The position numbers were made by a program, and so were the translations under genes. Positions 23,786 through 35,043 of a stretch of 64,000 bases of DNA are shown one piece after another. The notes under the pieces were generated by a model. It saw only the letters and a list, made by a program, of their open reading frames with translations, did not search any database and was not told where the DNA came from. Numbering within the stretch: the first letter of the stretch is position 1; each line of letters begins with the position of its first letter. The stretch comes from Pogostemon cablin (taxonomy: Eukaryota; Streptophyta; Magnoliopsida; Lamiales; Lamiaceae), in assembly GCA_023678885.1 (NCBI GenBank), contig CM042966.1, positions 22,644,028 to 22,708,027 on the forward strand. Direction: 5' to 3'.

Positions 23786-24226
23786 TGTAGGAAATAAATC
23801 CATATATCCTAACACCTTAAACCCTATCATGATAAATTGAGATCTAAACCTTAAAGCGCGTGCCTTGATCTAGAGTCCTCTAGGCGGAACACGAACTCGG
23901 ATGATCTAGTGGTATAATGACCTTCCTCAACTAAGCTTCTTAATTTCCCTCAGGATCGTCGTAATCTCTTCCGATGGGGAGAAGAGAAGACCGTGTTCGG
24001 CTTAGTGTCTTAGGGACCATAACCTGGGAGTCTTTATATACTACTTGACTAGACCACCCATAATCACCTAGTCACGTAGTATTGAATATCTACTCAATTA
24101 GTTCATATCAAAATATTATAGCACATGGACTTAACACCTTAATTGGATCACTTAATTAAGTCCATAAAATAATTGAATAGCTAATATAATTGCATAATAA
24201 TATATTGCCCACAATTAGATTAGTAA
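23786..24226 (-). repeat. 3' LTR (left copy)
   Basis: Begins TGTAGGAAATAAATCC. It matches the right copy up to about 24226, where the two diverge, so its inner end is altered. It has about 55 bp (near 23847-23902) missing from the other copy. Confidence 0.7.
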
Positions 24227-26960
24227 CCATATGTTGTGGAGTTCAATCATGTCTTTTAATTACACCATTCACACTAAACAATTTTAATACGGTGTATTAT
24301 AAGACAATTCCACAAGCCTTTAAGAGAAATAAAATGTTATACTTTAATTTCGTCTTTAGTTGCTTTCTTAATGAGTTTTCTTGAATTGCCCTTATACTTT
24401 ATTGAGACCAGATTTTCTTGAAGCCTACTAGTCTCATCTTTATTGTTGAAGTTCTCATCATGTATGATTTTGTTGTTGATATAGGTTAAACTTAATTAGT
24501 AGACTTCTTAGCTATACAGAGAATTATTGTAAAATAATCTATTATGCTCGCATTAAGCTTTATAATCTTTCAAATTTTAAATAGTTTAGAATCATCTTGA
24601 GGAATCGAGCACATCATTAGTATCAAGTCTCTTGACAACAGTACTAATTTAAATGATGCTCTTACTCAGTAGTCAAATACTGACAATAAAAACTGTCAAG
24701 GAATAGCCTTCTTTTGGGCTGACTTATTACTCACGTGTCAAACTAAATAATCTTCACGTATTCACCACCACAGGTATATGTGTATTTCGGGCCAAATATT
24801 AATCTACATTAGGGCAGATCAATACCCGCACGAAAATACACTCGCACAACATTATTAATTGGGGACCCATCACAAGATACCTTGTGCAACATTAATCTCG
24901 TCTATGGACAAAAATTAACTGTAAGGGTAATCTTGGTGTAATAATCAAATATTGATAATAAGTTCTGTCAAACAAAAGTCTATCTATGGACCAACTGATG
25001 TTCACATGAACAATGAAGAATAATTATCACATACTTATTATCACATGTGCGTTATTATTCTGCCAAACTGTGCCTACCTATGGGCCGAACATAGAACGCA
25101 TAAATAATTCCACACTCATCTATATAATTCAATAAAATCTCACTCCACACACAGAGGCTGCTATGACAACATGAGGCTTTGATTGAATAGATTGAAAAAT
25201 TATTAGATCAATTAATCAAATATTTATATTTAATTGAACGACATTAAAAAAAATGTCTCCCCAAATTTAATTAATTAAATTCTATAAACCAAATAGGAAT
25301 ATTAGATGATTCATTACAAATTTAAAAAATACTGAAAGATCTCTTTAACTTAATTAAGGATTCCAAATTCTAAATTTAAATAAATTAAATTAGGCAAATA
25401 TTATTTACCAAAATTACATAATTCAATCTATCATGGGCTATAGGTGTATTATATCAACCCACAATATACACGGATCTTGACCTTTATAATTATCAGGTAA
25501 TTATAGGACAAAATCTTATAATCATATATTAACCACAAATAAAGAATACCTTAAATCAAAGTATCCAACCAATTCTGCTAATAAAATTCTGAAATCCATG
25601 ATTTAATATAAACTGAATTTAGCTACTTTATACATAAGAAATCAAAATTAAAAACAATTGTAATTCTTAAGTACTGTAATTAGCGATAATAATTATCGCA
25701 CCCACACATACTAGTCAATTACCAAAAATTGTATGTATATTCCCATTCACGGATCGACACTCATGTATAGGGAAAGTTCAAATTTAATCATGAGTATCAC
25801 AAATATATATAATTATCGCATACCAATATCACAAATCAATTAATCAGATGTTATCTAAACAAACTTAGAGCAAATTCCTTTAATAAATACCAAATCCAGA
25901 AGCATAAGTAGGGGCGTACATATCTCAATGCATTTTTATGAGATAAATAATTAAATGCCCACAATCATTGAACATCCACAATTTTCAGAATATAAGACTT
26001 AATCAAAGCCTCAATAATTACGTGAATCGAAATGATGATTATTACAAATATGAGCAAATAGCCCACCATTAAAAATTGATATAATTAAAATCCTTTAATC
26101 TCAATATTTATCAACTGACAAATGCTCAATTATCACAATTTCACAATTCCTTTGCAGTTAATCAATTTTTCAACCTTTAGTGGATCTCCACGTAATTAGT
26201 GAACATAATATGTAATATAATCAATTACACACCATACTACATGTAAGTATATTAACTTCCTCACCAGCATTCAATCACGTACGGATCACATACCTCGATT
26301 ATCAAATCTAAAAATTAATCATTTATTTTAAACAAAATTTTCTGAAATTTAACATTAGAATTTCGAAACTATATATCCAATCTTATATTCGAATTAAAAT
26401 AATCGATCGCAACGTAATATTAAATTAATAATCAAACTTATAAACTGCATAAACAAAATAATTAATTAAAATCCAAGATCTGGAATCCACGCTCAAAATT
26501 AACGCGAGCAACACTCACTGTAATATTAATCCACTATTCACCCTTAAACAAAATTAATTAACACAATGGAGGATTGCAATCATGCTACAGTGATCAACTT
26601 GCTTGTGGCGCAAAGATTCCGAAATTAAGTATATTCATTGTGACTTGAGTTCGATATTAACAAAACATCATGTAGTTGAAAATATCACAAACCAAATCAC
26701 TTGAATATATACCGTTATTTATAAATATGCATTTGCATATTCCAATGAATACCGAATACAACCCAACATCAATTATGAAAATTAATGAAAGCCACAGAAT
26801 CACTAGAGACGCATCCATCTTAAATTATTATCATATGAATACATGCGTATCTCATGACAATCCACAAAAATTAATCATAAACTTAATTCAAAACTTTAAT
26901 GATTAATCACAATCTTAACATATCTCAAAGAATCATAAATAGAGTGGGACTGATACCAAT
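24227..26960 (-). other. internal region without coding sequence
   Basis: AT-rich, no recognised domain. Around 24660-25090 there are loose direct repeats built on TCAAATA..GA(C/T)AATA, CTGTCAA and CTATGGRCC, perhaps an old tandem leader. Short frames (for example 26676-26906) resemble nothing known to me. Confidence 0.5.
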
Positions 26961-27367
26961 TATAGGAAATAAATCCATATATCCTAACACCTTAAACCCT
27001 ATCATGATAACGAACTCGGATGATCTAGTGGTATAATGACCTTCCTCAACTAAGCTTCTTAATTTCCCTCAGGATCGTCGTAATCTCTTCCGATGGGGAG
27101 AAGAGAAGACCGTGTTCGGCTTAGTGTCTTAGGGACCATAACCTGGGAGCCTTTATATACTACTTGACTACACCACCCATAATCACCTAGTCATGTAGTA
27201 TCGAATATCTACTCAATTAGCTCATATCAAAATATTATAGTCCATGGACTTTACACCTTAATTAGATCACTTAATTAAGTCCATAAAATAATTGAATATC
27301 TAATATACTTGCATAATAATATATTGCCCACAATTAGATTATAATGAAAATTAATAAATTTCCAACA
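26961..27367 (-). repeat. 5' LTR (right copy)
   Basis: Starts TATAGGAAATAAATCC (the expected TG has become TA) and ends TTTCCAACA, followed by TATTT. It lacks about 55 bp present in the left copy. Confidence 0.75.
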
Positions 27368-27689
27368 TATTTCTCTATTTACTATACATAATATACATAA
27401 TAATTTGATATTATGTAGAGTATAGCGTAAATGGTGTAATGTGAAGTAAAAATAAGTTACATGCATCATAAACTTTTGTGCAGCATAAATGTTGTGTCAA
27501 TGTGCTACGTAAATTGATTTCATATATGTCGTAAATGATATGTTATTTGATGTGATATACAATGTAAACTGAGATTATATACTGAGTAATTGATTTAATC
27601 TTTTTTCATTATCAGTATTTTTTTTAAAGGATATAATATTTATAGGGATTTATCACGAGATACTATTTTACACTTTCTAATATAGGTAT

Positions 27690-28005
27690 TTATCACGTGA
27701 GACTATTTTAGACTTTCTAAAATAGTTATCACTTTTGCTATACAATGTTATCACTTTCGCTATAAAATATTATAACTTTTCATTTATATTAGTTAATTGT
27801 TTATAAAATAATATTATCACTTTCGTTAATTGAGTATCACTTATTATCATAAAAGTTATTACTTTTTTAGAGTTAGTCTCCTGTGCCCCATGGGAACACA
27901 AGAGTTTTAGTATTAAAACTTTTATGTTCCTATTGGGCACATGAATTTTTGCCTACGTCTAACGTAAACTCTTATGTGATACGGTCTCACTCACGTAAAT
28001 CTTTT
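27690..28005. mobile_element. MITE of family ACTTGTGTRAGAC with inner insertion
   Basis: The core AAAATAGTTATCACTTT...ATAAAAGTTAT matches the core of 12797-13012, and the right end has GATACGGTCTCACTCACG. A separate hairpin (27883-27940) interrupts the right side. End positions are approximate. Confidence 0.5.
27883..27940. repeat. hairpin-forming palindrome
   Basis: GTGCCCCATGGGAACA at the left and TGTTCCTATTGGGCAC at the right are near-complementary, with AGTTTTAGTATTAAAACT between them. The 58-bp foldback interrupts the MITE core. Confidence 0.6.
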
Positions 28006-28490
28006 CCTTAAAAAGAGAGTTGATGTCCCATACACTCAATTGCCACACTTAGAATTTGATTCGTGCACTCAGATACATTTAAACCATTCTTGCTCAAACC
28101 AAAATAACACAATGGTACAGCAATATCCCAAGTGCACCCAATTAACATTCGGTCGTTTTAACACTACTCAAGTCATCAACTGGGAATTTGTCATGAAAAT
28201 TTTACCATCTCTTTCATAATTAATTAACCAATTAATAAATATAAGGTTTTGTAATAGATTCCCTGATCAACAGCGTGTAATTATTAGTCATATTATAATA
28301 TATATATATACGATTAATTAATTTGATGATGATGACGCAATTTTTTCAATTTCTTGTGTATGGATTATTATAGGCTAACAGAACATGCACTATAATCTAA
28401 TATGCAGTCGGCATCTGGTATATTCTAATGTCATTCCTCCGGCCAACTAGGAGCACCCCACGTGTTTCAATTTTATTAAAAGGAAATTGA

Positions 28491-29445
28491 GAGGGTCGCT
28501 ATTCGCACCTCAAATAACTAAACGCACTCCTCAATTTAAAAGACTAAAATAACCGGACATAAAATTTCTAAAATAGCCTTAGTTAACCTGACATTAGATT
28601 TCTTTCATAATTTCTAAAGTAGTGTGCCTACCGCTGATGGTCCTACATGTAATCCTAAATACACGTCGTCATGGCTTCCAACGACCACCACTTCACGCAG
28701 TCCGACACCACCTCCGCCAGCGGCATCCATTGAGGCCTCTTGATTTCAGCCTCAACTGGGGCTACTCGGATTTGGACTCAATTGGATCCGGGGAAGAAGT
28801 GGGACGGCCATTGGATATGGGTTTCAATTGGGAGGGGCGGCGCGACCCGTTATTGGGGGATGAGACAACGCGAGCGAATTGTTGGATCTTTTGAGCAGAC
28901 GGAATTGATCTTCCCATAAACTTGAGAAAGAAATTGTTTCCCCCTTGCTGCGTCGATAATGCTTTCATCAAATTTAATTTCTGAATTTAGGGTTTTAGCC
29001 ACGAATGAATTGAGGAGGAAGAGATAGAAAGGGGGAGATATTTTCTCATTATTTTATTACAGTTATTCATTTTCTATCCTCCTCGTCAACCATTATTCAT
29101 CATTTGCATTATTTTAAAATTTTAATAGGGCAAAAAATTGATATTCACATCATCATTCATTAATAAGGTGCTAAAGGCCATTACCAGCTGTTGCTTCAAG
29201 ACGAAATTCAAAAACTTGAAATGGTGAAGCAGAGCGTGGTGATGATAATTAGAGGGTGGGTAGGGGTAAGATTTGGGTGCTGCAATTAATTAATATGTAT
29301 TACTCATTAATGATGTAAAATGAAAGGGTAAAAACGTCTTAAAAGGGTGCATTTAGTAATATATATGTATATTATATATTTATACCGGGGTATGCTTAAA
29401 ATTAAGGTACGTTTAGTTATTCTGAAGATGCGAATAACCGCCCCC
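28491..29445. mobile_element. TIR element with GC-rich core (possible Pack-type transposon)
   Basis: Inverted ends of about 35 bp, starting GAGGGTCGCTATTCGCACC on the left and GGGGGCGGTTATTCGCATC on the opposite strand, share ATAACTAAACG. The middle (about 28625-28960) is much more GC-rich than the flanks, as in DNA transposons that have picked up gene pieces. No clean target duplication was found, so Mutator versus another superfamily is undecided. Confidence 0.65.
28622..28960 (+). other. GC-rich, possibly captured gene fragment
   Basis: A plus-strand frame of 90 codons (28622-28894) and an overlapping minus-strand frame cover this island. The plus frame includes LDFSLNWGYSDLDSIGSGEE and an acidic stretch but no domain I recognise. 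The base composition contrasts with the AT-rich element ends. It may be a piece of a host gene; the source is unknown. Confidence 0.35.
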
Positions 29446-29547
29446 TATTAAGAGTCTTTTACATATTTAGGTCTGTGGGATAGAAAAAAATAAATTAATA
29501 ACTTCTTTTTTAATAAAATTATACACTATTAATCAAATGTAGACAAA

Positions 29548-29760
29548 AACTTGTGTGAGATTGTATTGAGTAAGTCCTTACCTGAGATGAATAAAAAGTG
29601 ATAATATTATTAATGAAAAGTGATATTAAATAGATGAAAAATGATAATGACGTAGTGAACTATTTCATTAATAATTTATGAAATAAATAAAAATCATAAT
29701 ATTTTATAGCGAAAATGATAACTAATTACAATAGCGAGATGGTGAGACAGTATCAAATAA
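29548..29760. mobile_element. MITE of family ACTTGTGTRAGAC
   Basis: Left end AACTTGTGTGAGATTG; the core has repeated AAAAGTGATAAT units, the reverse complement of the TTATCACTTT units in 12797-13012. The right end GATGGTGAGACAGTATC is degraded. The Copia fragment starts just beyond it. Confidence 0.55.
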
Positions 29761-29789
29761 GATGTAATATATGTTGTTGATACGTGTTC

Positions 29790-30040
29790 TTCGCTCGGGG
29801 ACGGAATGAACAATCTCGACCTAATGGTGTAATCTGCTCTCACTGCACCAAACCTGGACATGAACCAGAAAATTGTTTTAAAGTGTGGGTTCCCAGAAAA
29901 TTGTTTTAAAGTGTGGGTTCCCAGATTGGTGGTACTCTGAAAATCATAATAATGGAGGGCACGACGAGAGTGGATGAAAATCCGGACAGGGAGGGGGAAA
30001 AAGTGTGAACAAAGTCGCAGGTAAATTGTAAATGCCACAA
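29790..30040 (+). pseudogene. Copia gag zinc-knuckle fragment
   Basis: The frame around 29805-29880 encodes CSHCTKPGHEPENCFKV, a CX2CX4HX4C-type nucleic-acid-binding knuckle typical of Copia Gag. A 28-bp exact duplication (29865-29892 and 29893-29920) shifts the frame right after the knuckle. A Gly/Asn-rich stretch follows in another frame. Confidence 0.75.
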
Positions 30041-30189
30041 CCAACAAACCCCGTCACACTGCTCACCCGCTCCAATCAGAATCCTCAAAACACAATCCTG
30101 TATAACACAAATCTTATCCGTAAAAGTGATAAAATAAGATAGACCTGCAAGCAAGTGAGACACTGATAATTAATTGCAAATATTCATAA

Positions 30190-30605
30190 GTACAGATATG
30201 TTCTTAATGTTGCTCGAGCATTACTTTTTTCAAGCTAATCTACCCATTAGCTTTTGGTTAGAGTATAATGACACCTGCCAATATCATCAACCGAACTCCT
30301 ACACCATTGCTCAATAATAAAACAACACGCGAAATGCTTTTTATTTCACTTCCTAAGTATAACATTAATTCTTTTTTGTATTTGATTGTCTTTGTTTTGC
30401 CAAAAACCAACCTTGTGTGAAGGATAAATTTGGTCCCGCTCTCGTCGTTGTATGTTTACGGGGGTATTTATTTGGAAAAAAAGGGTGGTGTCTATATGAT
30501 TTAGAGGAGAAAGTGTTCTTCATATCTTGAGACATTGTTCTTTGTGAACAACAGTTTCCATTCTCTAGTTATGCGAACTTACATAGTGTTGATGATATCC
30601 TTGAT
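30190..30605 (+). pseudogene. Copia integrase C-terminal fragment
   Basis: Reading across frames gives RYVLNVARALLFQANLPISFW, then FGPALVVV-like and DLEEKVFF residues, the conserved end of Copia integrase before the linker. Several stops and frameshifts are present. The catalytic core is missing. Confidence 0.65.
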
Positions 30606-30608
30606 AAT

Positions 30609-31721
30609 ATGAAGTATTATGATTATACGACTTACTTTGAGGATATTTCGTCAAAGAGAAAAGGTGACAAGGATTCCAATTTAGTTGGAGATATTTATAG
30701 TACAGAAGTTCACCATACTACACCACTAGTAGAAGGTGACTTGGAAGTTCAAAATTTTGGCGATACTCAAAATAGTTGTAGCACTCAGATTAATGTGAAA
30801 AATGCTTTACCAGCTGAAACTGGTCGAGGTCATCGAATGAAGAAGCCTTCTAGTAGACTCACGAATTTTATCACAAACACCGTTTGTGTCACAAACACTG
30901 TCACATCACTCATTCCTACTCCATCAAGATCCTCAGGTACTCATTTTCCCATTATTGATTATGTGAACTATGACAAGTTTTCTGTTAGAAACACCCACTT
31001 TTTGGCAGAAATTAATATAGGGATTGAACCCACCTCTTTTTAAAGAGGCAGTTAAAGACCTTTGTTCGCGAAAGGCTATGCATGAAGAGATAGATTTACT
31101 TGAAAGGAATAAGACTTGGACTTTAGAGGATCTTCCTCCTGGAAAAAAAACAATCGGTTGTAAGTGGGTTTGTAAAATTAGTTATCGATCTAACGGTACA
31201 ATTGAACGATTAAAGGGTCATTTGGTGGTTTATGGGAATAGACAAATTCCTGGACTTGATTTTAATGAAACGTTTCCTCCTGTGGCTAAATTGGTTACGA
31301 TTCGAACATTTTTGTCTATAGCAGTTGCAAGGAAATGGGAGCTACAACAAATAGATGTGCATAATGCATTTCTACATGGAGATCTTGATAAAGAAATATA
31401 TATGCAACTTATTCCTGGTTTTAAGTTTGTTGCTTCGGGTAAGGTGTGTCGACTCCGCAAGTCATTATATGGACTTCGACAAGTGCCTCAGAATGGTTTG
31501 CTAATCTATCATCTGCTTTAAAGGATATTGATTTTAAACAATCTTATGACGATTACTCTTTATTTAGCTATTCAATTTCTCTACATGTCCTCATATATGT
31601 TGACGACCTTTTAATCACTGGATCTTCACATTTGGCAATCCGAAAATTTAAGAAACAACTCAATGAGAGATTTCATATGAAAGACTTGGCATTCTTAAAT
31701 ACTTTCTTGGTATTGAAGTAG
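30609..31721 (+). pseudogene. Copia linker and reverse transcriptase
   Basis: A 144-codon frame (30609-31043) carries the Pro/Ser-rich linker. An overlapping frame (31024-31521) then starts the RT domain, with TIGCKWVCKI, NETFPPVAKL, IDVHNAFLHGDL and RLRKSLYGLRQ. The next frame (31446-31721) carries the catalytic YVDDLLITG near 31596-31622. At least two frameshifts separate the pieces, so no active enzyme can be made. The enzyme would copy the element's RNA into DNA in a cytoplasmic particle. Confidence 0.9.
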
Positions 31722-32315
31722 CACGTGGGAGGGATGGCTTATTTATTTCTCGATGCAAATTGCACTCGACATTATAAGTAAGGCTGACTTACTTGGTGCT
31801 AGTCGTCTTTCAACACCCATGGAATAGAATCACCATCTTTCAACCATCAATTTGTAGTGTTTCATGATCCAGAGAAGTATCGGCGACTTGTTAGGAGTTT
31901 AATTTACTTGACAAATACTCGACCTAAATTGTGCTATTTTTTACATATATTAGCCCAATTCATGGGTGATCCTCCTAATGAAAACTAGGATGCAGCTTTA
32001 AGAGTTTTACGGTATGTAAAAGGTTGTCCTGGATAGGGTATTCTGATACGAGGGAAAAGTAATTTTCAACTCACTGCCTTTGTGATAGTGATTGGGCGAG
32101 TTGTCCTCTAACTCAGAAATCATTGACGAATTTGTTTTATTAGGTTATTATCTTATTTTTTGGAAAACGAAAAAAAGTCAATAGTTTCCCGATCTTCTGT
32201 GACGATCGAGTACAGATCTATGGCCATAGCTACATGTGAATTAAAATTGTTGAAATTCCTTTTGGCTTGTTTTGGGATTTATCATAAGCTTCCAATGAAA
32301 CTTTTTTGTGATAGT
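31722..32315 (+). pseudogene. Copia RNase H, N-terminal part
   Basis: Frame-broken remnants include VLRYVKG, VSRSSVTIEYRSMA and KLPMKLFCDS, the usual order of Copia RNase H. The reading stops at the solo-LTR insertion and resumes at 34154. Confidence 0.8.
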
Positions 32316-34153
32316 TGATAAGTGTGAAAATCTGCATGATTTATGGTTCAATTTAGCATTGTTTTGTGGAATTTATGTTCGTATTTTAGTACCAGATGGT
32401 TAATTTTCATATATTTGAGGTGTCATTTCATATTTTTAGATGAAAAAATGATCAAAAGTGCAAAGTTGGAATGAAGAGTGAATTTGTGAAAGAATGCTGA
32501 AAAAAACATGCCCATTTTGCATAATTTTTCTGTTTATTTAATAAGTCAAAAATATTCATGGAATATATAGTTGGAAAGGCACGGAAGATAAGATCATTTT
32601 GGCTTAAGAAAGACCTCAATCGGAATTCAGGTAAGGAAGTTTTGATCAAAACGGTGAAGTCGCGTAAGCTGTCCCAAGACAGCATGACACGTGACACTCT
32701 TAAATGTTAAATTTTTTGTGAGTTCTTTATAAGGATAGAAATCCAAGGAAGAGAGGATCGCGTGTGGATAAGAACCAATTCAGTCGAAGTTCAGATGAAG
32801 AAGTAAAGATCAAAACTGTGAGGTCACACAGGCTGTCGACGGGCAGCACGAGTTGTGATTTTGTGCGGCACGACCTATGCAATGGCCGGCACGATCCATG
32901 CCTCTTCCTAGTGGCCAAATTTTGGGCCTGACGTGTATTTTGACGTGAAAAATCCCTCTTGTTAGGTGGAATCCAAGTCTTATGAGCGCCAAACTAAAAA
33001 AAGGAACACTTGGGAATTTTAAACATAACTCTACACCCCCTTCATCTGTCACAATTTCGAAATCAAGATCCATCCTCCCATCCCGCACTTGGAGTTCATC
33101 AGTGTTTGTCTACTTGAGAAGAAGAACGGAGAAGATTCAGAACCACGGAGAAAAGAATGGAGAATCACGCCATACCTAAGGTTTTTCTTATTCTTTCTTT
33201 CTTAATTTTGATCTATAGACCTATGGGTAAGACTTTATACATAATCATGGGTGTTGCTTGTAACACCATGAGTTAGTACTTTTCTGGATAGTTCTAGGAG
33301 TTTTGAAGGTTTGAATGATGTTGAATTGATGACTACGATGTGGTTTTGGATTTCTAAAGAATATTTTTTCCTTTATTGATATTTTGATTTTTAGACTTAT
33401 ATCTTTTTTTTTTGATGATCTGCCCTTAGTCATATTTATGTCATTGACCTTTGCATATTTATGATCATTGTTTGTGTCATTAGGGAATTTTATTTGTTTA
33501 TCTGTAATGTGTAAAGGGGTATGACCAATATAACTTTTATTCATTAGAACTGCCAATATTGGACATCTGATTTGTCTATTAATTAATTACCGGTCTATAT
33601 GATTTGGTTTCTTAGATGATTAGATGAATTATTGAAGTTTTGTTCTTAAGTACCTATAAAGGGAAGTCTACTGCTAGCCTTTAATGGAATTTAGTATGAA
33701 GTACCTAGAAAGAGAGTAGAAATTATTCTTCTGCATCTTAGGTTTTAAACCTGATTCACGTGTTAAGTACTGCTTGACCCAGAGGCTTAGCATAATTAAG
33801 CGATTGCTATCATAATTTCTGCAGGGATTCTAACTAATTATCTAGTGATTTGATTTGACTACTTTAAACAGAATTTCCTAGAGTTATCTTGTCTTCTATC
33901 TTGAAACACTTTTGATATTTTTCCACTTGCAAATTTTATTTCTTTTAATATTTATTTTTCTGAAAATACTAGTTTAATATAATCACTTTTCAAGACCTAG
34001 AGATTTGTCATATATTAGAGTTGTCTTAAATATAATTTGTTAGTAATTTAATTACTATCATTTGGGTTTGATATTTGACTTGGTCACACACTAAGCTACA
34101 ATTGATTCCTTATATTTGAGGATACACTCTTAGTGCATAGAAAAAGGTAAACA
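32316..34153 (+). repeat. solo LTR (long, Ty3-type) in Copia RNase H
   Basis: The block begins TGATAAGTGTG, ends GGTAAACA, and is flanked by the 5-bp duplication ATAGT (32311-32315 and 34154-34158). Removing it with one ATAGT copy rejoins the RNase H frame (CDS to QAALHIA). No internal retroelement sequence is present, so it is a solo LTR left by LTR-LTR recombination. A related copy lies at 36677-38406. Confidence 0.9.
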
Positions 34154-34385
34154 ATAGTCAAGCTGCTCTCCACATAGCAGCTAACTCGGTGTTCCATGAG
34201 CAAAAAAAACATATTGAAATGGATTGTAATTTTATTCGAGATGCTTTGCAAGGTGGAATAATCCCTACACCTCATGTGCAAACCAATGCACAACTAGCAG
34301 ATATTTTGACCAAAGCTCTTGGAAAATTAAAATTTATTTTACTTCTTCGCAAGTTGGGCATTTGCAATCTTTATGCTCCAACTTG
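34154..34385 (+). pseudogene. Copia RNase H, C-terminal part
   Basis: Continues from 32315: SQAALHIAANSVFHEQKKH, then FIRDAL and QLADILTKAL, the conserved end of Copia polyproteins, with a stop at about 34383. A purine-rich tract follows, as expected before a 3' LTR. Confidence 0.9.
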
Positions 34386-35040
34386 AGGGAGGGTATTAAT
34401 GAGTAGTAGTGTAAATATCTTGTAAATTTTAATTGATATTCTTCCATGTATTAAATTATTTACTTCCTAGATTAGCTTTGCTATTTTGATTAATATTTTG
34501 GTGAACAAGAATACCTTTGTATATATTCACTGTTATGGCCCTATACTGAATATCAGAAAATCATTCGACAAACTCTTCAGTAAGAAAGTCCACTAGCAAA
34601 ATACTCGTGCCCGCTTAGAAAAATATTGAAATTGAGTTGAATTTAATTGAGTTGAATTCAAGTACTCCAGTACTTCTCGAGCTCGAGTTCAAACTTAATA
34701 ATACTCATTTCACTTATCAAACTTTACATATATAATTATGGGTTAATTCCAAGAAAATCCACCACATTTAATTTATTTGCACTTTAGCCCCAACATTTGG
34801 AATTTAGCAAAAAACAATAGCACCTTAAAGTTCTTTTTTGATTCACACCCATCGGGCATTGGAAATACGTCCAAAAGTATGCAACTTCCTTTTCTGAACA
34901 TATCTTTTTTCACTGAGCATTTTTTTCTTTCTCAATCCTTGAACAACTTGATAACTCCGTTTGGTGATTAAAATTTCATTTCTTCTACAGTTGGTGAAAC
35001 GGGTTGAGTATTGGGTACATGAACTGGCTTTGAAGAATAT
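34386..35040. other. probable 3' LTR remnant, then intergenic
   Basis: From 34395 (TATTAATGAG, possibly a mutated TG start) to roughly 34560 may be the short 3' LTR of the Copia element, but there is no second copy to test it. The rest is AT-rich without a gene. Confidence 0.35.
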
Positions 35041-35043
35041 TTA

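Larger units (their letters stand above)
23786..27367 (-). mobile_element. non-autonomous LTR retrotransposon (LARD-like)
   Basis: Two direct repeats of about 0.4 kb bound about 2.7 kb of AT-rich DNA. The outer flanks carry the duplication TATTT (23781-23785 and 27368-27372). Left of the right-hand repeat the minus strand reads TTGGTATCAGTCCC, whose first bases match the initiator tRNA-Met primer site, so the element lies on the minus strand. No protein domain is recognised in the interior. It is either a LARD-like element or a fully decayed Copia element. Confidence 0.75.
29790..34400 (+). mobile_element. Copia retrotransposon, internally deleted and split
   Basis: Coding remnants follow Copia order on the plus strand: gag zinc knuckle, integrase C-terminus, linker, reverse transcriptase with YVDD, and RNase H. 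Protease and most of integrase are missing between about 30040 and 30190. The RNase H part is broken by a solo LTR. The 3' end shows a purine tract (GAGGGAGGGTAT near 34384); a 5' LTR was not found. Confidence 0.8.
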
